Part shown: one piece after another, positions 1 through 9,220 of the stretch
How positions within the stretch are numbered: the stretch's first letter is position 1
Layout: every line of letters begins with the position of its first letter
Assembly (NCBI RefSeq): GCF_007896845.1
Contig: NZ_VOHS01000055.1
Span: 1 to 33,465, forward strand
Reading direction: 5' to 3'
Origin: Chitinophaga pinensis
GTDB taxonomy: Bacteria > Bacteroidota > Bacteroidia > Chitinophagales > Chitinophagaceae
Length of the DNA stretch: 33,465 bases
Program-made: the position numbers and the translations under genes
Notes under the pieces: model-generated
What the model saw: only the letters and a program-made list of their open reading frames with translations
What the model was told of the DNA's origin: nothing
Databases searched by the model: none

Positions 1-234
1 AACTGTAGACGTACAGATTTTTGCGGTGACAGGCGATCCTGCATCATCTCCTTCAAACTCACCCAGCTGCCACTGACGGGTCAGCATCCACAGCGCATCT
101 CTTACCTCCGCTTTCAGCGCACGGTCAAAGTTATCGGTAACAGGGCGTCCTTCCAGCCGGCTCCAGGAGTAGGAGATGGGGAAGGCTTTTGCTTTGGTAA
201 TCAGTTTCAGATCGACTTCGGCAGGTATTAACAT
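1..234 (-). CDS. N-terminus of a large conserved protein, cut by the window edge
   Basis: An open frame of 78 codons begins with ATG at 234-232 and runs without a stop to base 1, so only the N-terminus is present. The translation contains ALKAEVRDALWMLTRQWQL followed by GEFEGDDAGSP, a Trp- and acid-rich block. From memory I associate this block with large uncharacterised proteins of several bacterial phyla; this was not searched. It starts 8 nt after the restored stop of the giant upstream gene (TAA at 245-243), so it is the next gene of the same operon. No signal peptide is visible. The function is unknown. The frame is well supported by codon content and by the operon spacing. Confidence 0.7.
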   Translation of the reverse strand, partial: MLIPAEVDLKLITKAKAFPISYSWSRLEGRPVTDNFDRALKAEVRDALWMLTRQWQLGEFEGDDAGSPVTAKICTSTV

Positions 235-242
235 AACGAAGG

Positions 243-1420
243 TTAAGCGATAGTGGTGTAATGTAATTTGTTGTCCAGTACAATGGAGTAAGGATACAGA
301 CTCTCCACAGCGATGACAGCAGGCAACAGCGTGGCAAATGGGTATCCTTGAACTGCTCGGGACCTATTGCACGCAACTTAGCTGATTCAAGTGTATGTGT
401 CAGTGAATCTACCAGATCATTCCAGTCCCAGTTACCCGTGTGCCGGGAAGGTGTCACGAGTAACAGCGTCTGTGGCGCCTCACAATTCGGACGGTCATAA
501 TGGAAGGTGATACCCGTCGTTTCTTCCGTAGCCGGAATGATCTCCGTCCATTCATCTGCCAGCGCTCCGCAGACCTCATTCGGTGCAGGCGCCAACGCGG
601 GTGTGTAAGCTGTATAGAGTAATATGTTCTGCGCTTCCAGATCCACTTCCGCCTGTGGGAAAGGCATCGCCATCCAATGATACTTTTCAGTCAGATACGG
701 CAACTGTACCGGATGCAGCAGCATATCTCCTTCCGCCATACCAAAGCCTCCCGCAGGAGCACACAATTCTCAAGGTGTTTCATTTTGTCATGCACACGTG
801 CCATGCCGTGCAACCAATCCTCTACCGGATTCAGATAACCTGCGGTAGTCGTCAGATGGTTCAACAGCGCAGTGGTATCATTCCATGAATTGCTGATCTC
901 TGTTTGCTGCGAAGGCGGCAACGCATAACGGGGAATAGTTTGAACTGATCACCAAGGATGATCCGGGCAGCAGCCTCTATTTGTTTCGCCTGATCCGCCG
1001 GACTCAATGTCGGCAGATCACCCAGAATAGCATTGATCGCAGGATCTTCTTTGTTTCAAGTTCGGTGAGCAATGCTGCTGCACGTGCCTGTAATCATAAA
1101 TGAATACAGGTATCTGACGCAGCTCATCGCTGATATCCAGTGTGACATTATCGAATGGTGCGGTATTTACATTCCGGATAGCCTGTATAAGCGCAAACAC
1201 ACATTGTACCGGGTGCTGAGAATGAGCGCCAGTTTATCGAGTTCTGCGTCAAACAGATCCTTTTTATTTTGGACAATCACTAAGGTAACACCGGTCGTTG
1301 TGGTGGAAGATATCAGTCTTTCGAGGTGTAGCAGCACTTCTTCTGTTGGAACCGGATTGGCCGTCAGCAAAGTCATATAATCGGTGGCTTTCTGTGCCCA
1401 GCGATCTCCCAGTTCTTTTA
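243..1420 (-). pseudogene. C-terminal part of the giant operon protein, split by frameshifts
   Basis: This stretch continues the reading frame of the two fragments upstream (to its right) and ends at TAA 245-243, with C-terminus LDNKLHYTTIA. The frame is lost near 1421, 1195, 1087, 1050, 930, 743 and 340. At each place one extra base, mostly in a run of two to four identical bases, restores a sensible protein, for example ELETK-EDPAINAILGDLP near 1050 and FKDTPFATLLPAV near 340. With these seven and the one near 3590, the gene becomes 5580 nt, exactly 1860 codons. The segment has an acidic, helix-rich middle and contains PSRHTGNWDWNDLVDSLTHT. I see no known domain. The breaks are more likely sequencing deletions than real decay. 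Confidence 0.75.
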
Positions 1421-3541
1421 CCTATTTTTCAGGGACACATACCATTGCTGTTGCTGCGCATAGATACCGCCTATGCTGGTCTGTGGTAATCCATAGCTGC
1501 CCAATGTCAGCAGGAATGCCGCAAAACGTTGCATGGTAGTGTCTGCATCCTGCCGGATGGTCTCCGCCTGTGGATCAGTCAGTGTATCAAAGGCAGGAAG
1601 GTCCTGTAACGCTTTAATAATACCACCTGCTCCTTTAGCGGCGGCAAGGTCACCGGCCAGTTTATCCCGTAATCCGACTACTCTTTGCGAAGAGAGTTCC
1701 GGTGCCGGCAACTCGTTTTTATCCACTTCATTAGGCAGGGCCACGTCGCCGGGTGTCAGCGGACTGGATTCAATGATCAGCGCCCGCAGACTTTTCACCA
1801 ATGGCATCACCTGAAACACAGACAGCTTACTGGTATCTGCCGGTTCCTCGATGTAGTTAAAGGTGATCGCACTGTCAATGATCGGATCAGCAGTGCTATG
1901 TATGTAGAATAACAAACGGTCGTCCAGCTCGTTGAGCGATTGCGTATCCAGTGCATTCAGCATATACAGCAGATCCAATGGATCTAACCCGATGGCCTGT
2001 AGCGGTATCTCCATTTTCTTTTCAAGACCATCAGCCCTGCTAAAGTATGCACACTGACAAACAATCTTATTCAATGGTGGCAGGATGCTGGTCAGCCACT
2101 GGTTCACAGATGGCTCTGACAAAGCACGGGGCGCTCCGCCTGCATTGGTCGCTATATAGGTAAATGGAACGGACACACGATGGGTCAGGGTCGGACCACT
2201 ACGTGGTGTACGTATCACATCCGGTTCCTGCGGATAGTTTCCTTTACTATAACTTTCCAGTACACCAGCCGCCCGCTCCGTATTGCCCATCACAACATGA
2301 TGTACACTCTCAGCTATACCCAGATCAGCAATCGCATCCGCGATATCCATGATCTGTAAAACAGTCTCCGTGATAGCCGTCTTGATAACGGCTTCCCCGT
2401 CAGGCAATGCTAAATTGAATGGATATTGTCGGTTGACACCCGTCTGTTGCTGTACATGTTTTACAAGATTACTGCCATGAACCACATTACGTGCTTCAAT
2501 GGCAGTAATCGGAACGGTATCCGGATCAACGGAGGGATCGTTGGTATTGGATACCCTTGTGTCCTTTAACTGGTCCGCATTCAACGGAAATATCTTGCGG
2601 ATCGCATAGATGAAGCTGTCGATCTTTTTAGCAGTCAGGTCACTGCGGTTATGCAAGGTTCTTTCAAAATGATAGCCTAATAAGGCAGGTAGCGGCTGAC
2701 CGCCCTGTATACCTTCAATAACAGACAGCGCCAGTCGTATCCTTTCGGAAGAGAGGTTCACCGCCAGTACATTATTGGCGTCCGGCTTACCATGCGAAAT
2801 ATAGCCATTGCGTAATACAGCTGCCGTTACACCCTGATTCAGGGACGGCGTATGAATATACCCTTCATTCGCAGCATCTGTTACAAAGACCTTATCACCA
2901 TTTTTGTTGAAGTCGTCTTTTAATTCTTCCGGAATTTGTTTAGGTGTCAGTACCTTATTTTTTTCAGGTTTCACATTCTCCAGCCACCCAAATGCCCCGA
3001 GGAAAATACCCGTACTGCGATTATCGTAATGAGCGCCGGGCTGGTTATTGCGCATGTCTGACAAACCCAGCGTCAACAAACCATTCTTCCATGCATCCAG
3101 CCGGTAATGGCAATTGTCCAGATGCTCAACAAACGCACGTTCCAGTCTTGCAGTAGAAGCATCGCTCAGGTTTTCCAATGCCTTGAGCTGTGACGCCAGA
3201 TAACGCGAATGGAAAGGAATCTCTGCAAGGAAGATAGAATCCCGGATATATTCAGAAACCGTTTTATTGGCTGATATCTGTGGCACCGTATCGTACAACA
3301 GCGCATAACGGCTTTCTGTTACCGTATCTTTCCATTGCTGATGCATAAACGGTTGTTCCGTACGCATCGCAAGGATCTGTTGTGCATTGAAGACCTTCTT
3401 TTCTTCCGCAGCATCTACCGCACTCTTATGATACGCCAGTTCAAGCGCATACTTCAACAGACGGTATAACTCTGCCGCCGGTCTCTCTGACAGGCCTTCA
3501 CCTGTGCGTATTGCATTCAGAGATTTACTCGCCTGGGCCAC
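1418..3541 (-). CDS. Middle fragment of the giant operon protein (707 codons open)
   Basis: This frame is open for 707 codons, but it is not a separate gene. The apparent start, GTG at 3541, is an internal valine codon. Adding one base in the T4 run at 3590-3593 joins it to the frame upstream as SEEKGIREYTADHKNYIAAL. The segment is mixed helix and strand, with no signal peptide or membrane helix, and is soluble in character. It ends at a false stop near 1420, where one added G (LKNR-VKELGDRW) carries the frame on. It has no motif I recognise. Together with its neighbours it would make a protein of about 1859 aa. If this sequence were literally correct, the operon would make two or more unrelated-looking fragments, which I consider unlikely. 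Confidence 0.75.
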   Translation of the reverse strand: MAQASKSLNAIRTGEGLSERPAAELYRLLKYALELAYHKSAVDAAEEKKVFNAQQILAMRTEQPFMHQQWKDTVTESRYALLYDTVPQISANKTVSEYIRDSIFLAEIPFHSRYLASQLKALENLSDASTARLERAFVEHLDNCHYRLDAWKNGLLTLGLSDMRNNQPGAHYDNRSTGIFLGAFGWLENVKPEKNKVLTPKQIPEELKDDFNKNGDKVFVTDAANEGYIHTPSLNQGVTAAVLRNGYISHGKPDANNVLAVNLSSERIRLALSVIEGIQGGQPLPALLGYHFERTLHNRSDLTAKKIDSFIYAIRKIFPLNADQLKDTRVSNTNDPSVDPDTVPITAIEARNVVHGSNLVKHVQQQTGVNRQYPFNLALPDGEAVIKTAITETVLQIMDIADAIADLGIAESVHHVVMGNTERAAGVLESYSKGNYPQEPDVIRTPRSGPTLTHRVSVPFTYIATNAGGAPRALSEPSVNQWLTSILPPLNKIVCQCAYFSRADGLEKKMEIPLQAIGLDPLDLLYMLNALDTQSLNELDDRLLFYIHSTADPIIDSAITFNYIEEPADTSKLSVFQVMPLVKSLRALIIESSPLTPGDVALPNEVDKNELPAPELSSQRVVGLRDKLAGDLAAAKGAGGIIKALQDLPAFDTLTDPQAETIRQDADTTMQRFAAFLLTLGSYGLPQTSIGGIYAQQQQWYVSLKNR

Positions 3542-5814
3542 CAGCGCCGCAATGTAGTTTTTATGGTCTGCGGTATATTCACGGATACCTTTTCTTCGGA
3601 TAAAGGCTGATCATCGATCAGTTGCAGGATAGGTATTTCCCATGGCAGGCCTAATAATGCAGCTATCTGTGGTAATATCTCCGTTGGATATTTAAGTGAT
3701 TGCAATAAATTGACGGCATCACTGACCACATCACTATTGAACTGAAAAGCCGGATTAATAATGCTCACCTTATTCTTCATCTCGATCAGACTTTCCAGAT
3801 ACCGGCGATGAAATTCAACGGAGTTGGGATGAAGTCCGATAATATCCAGCAAATCCTGATAAGGTTGAGAAGACGCCTTTGCCACAAAAGGCACCTGATT
3901 CAGCATGTCATCCCGCCAGCGGCCATGCAGTTGCAACAGCAGCTGATAAAGCCCTCTGAGGAAGGCAGGAAAGCTCTGATTGATGACAGCGATCCCCGGT
4001 ACCGGTGTCTGTGGATTCAGCCATTCCAGCCTCTGAAAAGGGGCTACAGGCAATATACCATAGGGTTGGTTGCCGATACGGATGGCAGGTACTGCACCCC
4101 GGCCACTGACGTAACTGTTAAAGAAGGTCCGGGTATTTAGCTGTGTCTCTCCGGTAAATCCTCCCTGCATCAGGGCATCCAACACATAACCCATCGTACC
4201 GGGCCACAGGGCAATATTCATATTACGGGCATCTGCCTGATCTTTGCGATCGCTATACAGTACTTTTTTAAAGGTTGCATAATCCAGTCCCAGCCATTCC
4301 GCCATCCATTGTCCATCGCGTTTCAGATTGGTATCCTGCGTTTCTGTAAAACCTGCTTTCCCCTTGAAATAAAGGTCGAAGGTCTTATCTGGATCTTCTG
4401 TACCGGTATAACCGGAATTACTGCTGCCGGTATTGTTGGTCGGTGTACCCTGTGGTAACAGGGTAAATCCTTTTTTACTAAAGTAATGATGATCGAATAA
4501 TGTTTCCAGTTGTTGCTTGCCTGTAACGGCATCACTGCCAAGGCGTACGCCGAGTACAATCAGCCTCTGAAAACCATTCACCTCATCGGGTGCAAGATTG
4601 ATACGGAAGCCCATGCCGATGCTGACCGCTTTGTCAAAATCAGCCACCCACCTGATCTCCTCAGCAAACTCCATATCAAATGCCTCATTCTGTTCAAACT
4701 GTTTTTCAGCATCTTCAGAAGGATCGGGGCTGGTTGCCAGCGTGGCCGGAATGGTCCTGCCAAATACCGGCTCCATGGCGGTGTTGTTTTTATACCGGAT
4801 CAATGCTAGTCTTTCGGGTAACAAATTCACACGGGATGCCTGTGACCAGCCATGTGCCTTACCGGCTTTATCCGCCAGATCCGGGAAGACTGCTACCGCA
4901 ATTTTTACATCGGCATCTTCTCTTTTCCTGATATTGACAGGTAACTTGTCGTCGAAATTAACGGGCCGGTAGGTGTTAAAAACAGTATCCGCATTCAGCG
5001 TCGGATTCGCTGTATTGAACTGATCTTTTATCTGTACAGATAATGCCTCATTGCCGTACGCATACCACAACTTTGTAAACAGATCAAAGATGGGCGCCTG
5101 CGCGGCAGCATTCCAGTTGTCGGTAGCAATCGCAAGGATAACTGCATCTTCCGTGCGTAAGGGGAATACGCTGTTGGTTTCATCTGGTTTTAGTTGCCGG
5201 GTGATCCAGGCAGCCCTGCCATCACCTGCTGCGCCAACCAGCAATGCCCATGCGGCTTTCTGTAGATTGACTACCGCAGGATCCGGATTATCAGGATCAG
5301 CAGAAGTACCTGCGCTATAATATTCGGCCCAGAAGCGGGCTGCATTGTTCACTTCTTTCTCTGACAGTAAAGGTTCAAAGCCATCCACCAGACACTCATC
5401 CGGATAGACACGCACCCATAGCTGCGCAACATTGTCAACGGTCTTGAAGCGGGTCTCCAGACGTAAGGGGAATAACAGGAACGGGGTCTGATTAGAGAAG
5501 TGTGCACTCAGCTCCCGACGGGGATCTGTGAAAAATTCAAAAGCATTTTCCAGTTCAACGAGTTGTCCGCTGATACCTTTAAATCTTTCCTGTTGTCTGC
5601 TATAGTTGTTATTCGCAGCCGCGAGTTGCTTTTCCAGTTCTGCACGACGCTTTAAGTACGTAGGGTTATTATCTCCTTTCTGTCTTTCCAGTGCATCACG
5701 CTCCTGTTGCAGGCGACGTAACTGATATGCTGCACTGTTCAGGTCCAGCCGCGCATTGTCGCGATCATTGCGACCTTTGCTTAATTCATTCCGGGTTTGT
5801 TCAAAATCGGCCAT
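3517..5814 (-). CDS. N-terminal fragment of a giant (~1859 aa) uncharacterised operon protein
   Basis: The start is ATG at 5814, 16 nt after the stop of the gene before it. Residues 1-95 are strongly charged, with heptad-like spacing (ELSKGRNDRDNARLDLNSAA, LEKQLAAANNNYSRQQER), a predicted coiled coil. From about residue 110 comes FLLFPLRLETRFK and LWVRVYPDECLVDGFEPLL, which I recall as the conserved opening of a large uncharacterised protein family; this was not searched. GRAAWITRQL near residue 205 fits the same family. The local frame ends at 3517 after the nonsense tail TLRRWWPRRVNL. The true frame continues in the next fragment after a one-base correction near 3590. No signal peptide or membrane helix is visible. 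A structural or scaffold role would fit the size and coiled coil, but that is a guess. Confidence 0.8.
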   Translation of the reverse strand: MADFEQTRNELSKGRNDRDNARLDLNSAAYQLRRLQQERDALERQKGDNNPTYLKRRAELEKQLAAANNNYSRQQERFKGISGQLVELENAFEFFTDPRRELSAHFSNQTPFLLFPLRLETRFKTVDNVAQLWVRVYPDECLVDGFEPLLSEKEVNNAARFWAEYYSAGTSADPDNPDPAVVNLQKAAWALLVGAAGDGRAAWITRQLKPDETNSVFPLRTEDAVILAIATDNWNAAAQAPIFDLFTKLWYAYGNEALSVQIKDQFNTANPTLNADTVFNTYRPVNFDDKLPVNIRKREDADVKIAVAVFPDLADKAGKAHGWSQASRVNLLPERLALIRYKNNTAMEPVFGRTIPATLATSPDPSEDAEKQFEQNEAFDMEFAEEIRWVADFDKAVSIGMGFRINLAPDEVNGFQRLIVLGVRLGSDAVTGKQQLETLFDHHYFSKKGFTLLPQGTPTNNTGSSNSGYTGTEDPDKTFDLYFKGKAGFTETQDTNLKRDGQWMAEWLGLDYATFKKVLYSDRKDQADARNMNIALWPGTMGYVLDALMQGGFTGETQLNTRTFFNSYVSGRGAVPAIRIGNQPYGILPVAPFQRLEWLNPQTPVPGIAVINQSFPAFLRGLYQLLLQLHGRWRDDMLNQVPFVAKASSQPYQDLLDIIGLHPNSVEFHRRYLESLIEMKNKVSIINPAFQFNSDVVSDAVNLLQSLKYPTEILPQIAALLGLPWEIPILQLIDDQPLSEEKVSVNIPQTIKTTLRRWWPRRVNL

Positions 5815-5830
5815 GATCTGTTTAATTAGT

Positions 5831-8800
5831 TTATTTCTTTAAAAGCATGTCTGCCGCATGTGTACACACCATCATGGGCACCTGGTAAAGGATGTAGGCG
5901 AGGTTGGCGGCATCCACATTACTGTCCCAGGTAATCTGCTTGTCATCCAGATACTGGTCCCTTTGTCCTGTTTCTTCTGTGTTATTGGGGTCGGTTACTG
6001 GTGGCGCACTCGCAGGCAGAGTCAGTGGAGCAGGCAGGTTCAGTACGTCTATAGCGCCATCACCCGGTAATACTCTCGCCCAGTCCAGATCATTCCAGCT
6101 GACAAGATTTTGATTGCCGCCATCCGTAGCAGTTACATCTAATCCGAACCTTGCTTCACCGGGTCTTTCTTTCAGTACAAAGAACCACCCTGCATTTTCC
6201 AGCGTTGGATTCGCCGGTTCGTTTTCTCCTTTCGCTTCGTCTACTGTGAGATCAAATCCGAAGAAATAAATATCCGGGTCGATCTTCGCCTGATATAAAG
6301 GCGTGCGTACCACTTCCGGATCGGGCTTTTCTTTGTCGCCTTCCGCCTGCATATGCAGACTCCGGATCAGCTTCACATCAAACTGGCCATTACTGTTCTT
6401 TGACCAGATGGCCTTGTGTGCATATACGACCGTAGTCGGATATTTCTTCAGTAGTTCACCACGTATCACCAGTACAATCTCTTCTTTTGGGGGTTCTCCG
6501 GGCGGCTGACGATGATCGTGGTCACCCAGTTTGCTGGCTCTACGCCAGAAATGCAGTTTCGGTATGTCATAATAAGGCTCGCGCGCAATTTCTTCTGCTT
6601 TGCCTTGTAAGGCCGGATCTTTCAATACGCTGGATACATCCCAGAACTGTCTGAAATAACTACCGCGCTGGTCGGTGGGATATTCACGCCACAAGAGTTC
6701 TCTCGCAAACTCATGGTTCAGCCCAACCATGTAAGATTCGATGAAACGCTGGTTGGTTTCCAGCAGGGTCATACTGTTACGCTCTATCTTATCGACGTTG
6801 GGAAGGAAGAGTTCATCCGAGATTTTCTTCAGTTCCTCATACATCGGTTTGTTGATCTTCGGATAGGCCATGGCTTCGGTGAAACGTTCTGTATCGATCT
6901 GGTCCCTGATCCACGGTGGGAAGAATACCTGTTGCCAGATCCACGCAGGAATGGTTTTTTGTGGCTGCAGTTGAGTTACAACTGTTGTGGCCACCTGCTG
7001 CAGATCGAGTTTGACCGGTATGCGTTTCGCAGGTATGTCCGCTTTTACGCCTTCAAAGAGACGGTACATGTCTTTCAGCGATTGTTTGAATTTTACGCTG
7101 TTTGCACTGTCTGTATTGCCGGTATTGGGTCTGAATGTGTCGCCTATGTCGGTCAGATGGAAATCAGTGCTCTTTGGCATTTCATCTACCGAAGCCGGCG
7201 TGAGGTTGTCAGAAGCTACTGCCTCCGCCGCATTCAATGCTTTTGCCCATTGTGATAATAAGCGCCACAGGTACACAAACCCGGCTGCAATCACCACACC
7301 CACAGCCCATAATCCGCCGCCCGCACCAAACAACAATAACAGGAGTATAATCAGTATTGCGATACCCAGCGCTGCCAGTGGCAGCCATTTATGGCGACGT
7401 AAGAGATCTTTGAGGAAGGGCGGTATATTGGGTCCGAGGCTGCCTGCTACTTCATCGACAGTTGGCAGGGCAGGAGGGACCGTCTTCGGAGGAGCGGGTA
7501 ATATTTCTCCGTCATTGATCTTGGTGACAACCGTTTCGAGGCGTATTTTTTCACCGGCAGGTAATTGTTTTTCCAGATGAAAGGCAATACGTCCCCTCGG
7601 TCTCACAATCCTGCGCATAGGCGCTGACAGTATCGTATTGGGTAATACACTTTGCCGCATGTTATGGAACACAGTCGCGTTATTAAACATGATCCGCTTC
7701 TGCACGGGGGCTGTCAGTAGCAATGTTTTAGGTGCAGATACTGCATTCGCTTCTATCAGATTCTTGTTATACAAAGCAGTAGCAGCTGCCATGCCAAACT
7801 GGGCAAAACGTATTTTCTTGTTAGCTTTTAATACTTCGCCGATCTGTTCCCACGCTGCCTCCATATAATCCTCCTGATTCTCCTGTACCACACGTGTCCC
7901 AAAATGCGCGGGAACGCGGAAACGGGGATCCAGGTTCAGTTCATTCAGCCAGTTGTAGTTGTTGTCTATACGTGTACCATTACGATCTACATATACACGT
8001 TCTGCCATCGCATGCCACTTACCATAAATAGGTGGTGTGATCAGCGGATCCTGATCCTCGTTGGGATCGATATCCAGCTGACTTTGTTCTTTCGCGTTTA
8101 CATTGGCATCCGCAGACTTGAGCAGATTATAGTCGTCTGCAAGGTTTAAAAAGCCGGCCAGCTGCACCTGAAAAGGATGCAGGGCCGGCAGATTACGGAT
8201 GGCCCATTTATCAAATTTTTCCTTCTTTTCAATTTCTTCATCTGTCAGCGCTTCGTCTGGTACCTGTAATGCACCGCCGAGGCGGAGTATACCACCCAGA
8301 TTGTGCGCAGGGTCTTCCTGCCATTTCAGATTAGCACCCGGTCTGGTCATATCCATGACGCGTCTGCCGACACGACTGTCTGCTACTTTCGGTTTCAGGA
8401 GCCGTACCAGATATTCGAAATCACCTTCCTTGCCGGTATTAAACTGCCAGCGGTAGTAATAAGGAAACTCTACATTGGGTTGCTGCCAGCCAATATTCAG
8501 GGCCGCAGCTGCAATAGCTGCAGGGTCAGCGCCCAGACCAGCAAGACGTCCACTCTCGTAAGAGGGGATCACAAATGCATGATATGGCGTGCTGGGTAGC
8601 AATTTCCGCGGACACATCAGGCGGGAATACGCCATGTCCGCATTATTGTTCAGCGTTGCCTGCAACTTGTCCAATGCGGCATCCACAGCTGCCTGTCCGT
8701 CTACCAGTATGGTACTGTCGCTGGCGGTCAGGTCACCGTTCATATGCACATGCGCCCATGCCCAAAGCTGATCTGCTTTGGGGAAGAAGTCGCGTATACC

Positions 8801-9220
8801 CGGATTACTCAGTTTAATGGCAGGTAATGGTCGTCCTGTTGTCTGACCGACTTCCGTAAACTCCCCTTCTGCCAGTACGACCAGTGAAATCCATGGATTT
8901 AAGCGTTTTCCGGTCGCTTGTACCGGCGTATAGCGCCAGGGGTAGTCTTCGCTATAAAAGTCGATATAAGCGAGGTAATTCGGCTCAAAATTGGTAATCC
9001 AGGGGTGGGGGTCAGTCTTAACAATAGCACGGGGATCTATGCCGACAATGTCTCCGGGACCATAGATCTCCACCTTCTTTTGCTCAACAGGGGCAGTGGT
9101 GCTGTCACCACGTACTTTCAGATCCACGGTAAAGGTACCGCGGGCTCCGCCGGATGATTGCAGACCGTTTGCCAGTCCCTGACGCAGGTAAGGCAGAAAG
9201 GAATAAGTTGCAATACTCAT
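5831..9220 (-). CDS. 1129-aa uncharacterised protein with a central membrane hairpin
   Basis: The start ATG (9220-9218) overlaps the stop of the DUF6603 gene in an ATGA, suggesting translational coupling. Residues 1-600 form a soluble region with PHPWITNFEPNYLAYIDFYS (71-90) and YPWRYTPVQATGKRLNPWIS (93-112), Trp/Pro/Tyr-rich blocks that I recall as conserved in uncharacterised bacterial proteins. A proline-rich linker (about 574-602) leads to two very hydrophobic stretches at 612-632 and 637-653, a likely membrane hairpin. The remaining 470 residues or so are soluble. With no N-terminal signal peptide and a two-helix hairpin, both large domains should lie on the same side, probably the cytoplasm. 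The gene is intact in this sequence. The function is unknown; it may anchor the operon's products to the inner membrane (inference). Confidence 0.85.
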   Translation of the reverse strand: MSIATYSFLPYLRQGLANGLQSSGGARGTFTVDLKVRGDSTTAPVEQKKVEIYGPGDIVGIDPRAIVKTDPHPWITNFEPNYLAYIDFYSEDYPWRYTPVQATGKRLNPWISLVVLAEGEFTEVGQTTGRPLPAIKLSNPGIRDFFPKADQLWAWAHVHMNGDLTASDSTILVDGQAAVDAALDKLQATLNNNADMAYSRLMCPRKLLPSTPYHAFVIPSYESGRLAGLGADPAAIAAAALNIGWQQPNVEFPYYYRWQFNTGKEGDFEYLVRLLKPKVADSRVGRRVMDMTRPGANLKWQEDPAHNLGGILRLGGALQVPDEALTDEEIEKKEKFDKWAIRNLPALHPFQVQLAGFLNLADDYNLLKSADANVNAKEQSQLDIDPNEDQDPLITPPIYGKWHAMAERVYVDRNGTRIDNNYNWLNELNLDPRFRVPAHFGTRVVQENQEDYMEAAWEQIGEVLKANKKIRFAQFGMAAATALYNKNLIEANAVSAPKTLLLTAPVQKRIMFNNATVFHNMRQSVLPNTILSAPMRRIVRPRGRIAFHLEKQLPAGEKIRLETVVTKINDGEILPAPPKTVPPALPTVDEVAGSLGPNIPPFLKDLLRRHKWLPLAALGIAILIILLLLLFGAGGGLWAVGVVIAAGFVYLWRLLSQWAKALNAAEAVASDNLTPASVDEMPKSTDFHLTDIGDTFRPNTGNTDSANSVKFKQSLKDMYRLFEGVKADIPAKRIPVKLDLQQVATTVVTQLQPQKTIPAWIWQQVFFPPWIRDQIDTERFTEAMAYPKINKPMYEELKKISDELFLPNVDKIERNSMTLLETNQRFIESYMVGLNHEFARELLWREYPTDQRGSYFRQFWDVSSVLKDPALQGKAEEIAREPYYDIPKLHFWRRASKLGDHDHRQPPGEPPKEEIVLVIRGELLKKYPTTVVYAHKAIWSKNSNGQFDVKLIRSLHMQAEGDKEKPDPEVVRTPLYQAKIDPDIYFFGFDLTVDEAKGENEPANPTLENAGWFFVLKERPGEARFGLDVTATDGGNQNLVSWNDLDWARVLPGDGAIDVLNLPAPLTLPASAPPVTDPNNTEETGQRDQYLDDKQITWDSNVDAANLAYILYQVPMMVCTHAADMLLKK

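Noticed and set aside
3586..3596. Programmed ribosomal frameshift joining the two large pieces of the giant gene
   Set aside because: The site on the coding strand (GAAGAAAAGG) is not a slippery heptamer, and the same gene has seven more breaks of the same type. Missing bases explain all of them.
6713..7580. Plus-strand open frames of up to about 200 codons opposite the giant-protein genes
   Set aside because: They are antisense to long intact genes, have unlikely composition (runs of Cys, Arg and Ser), and no start or promoter signals, so they are shadows.
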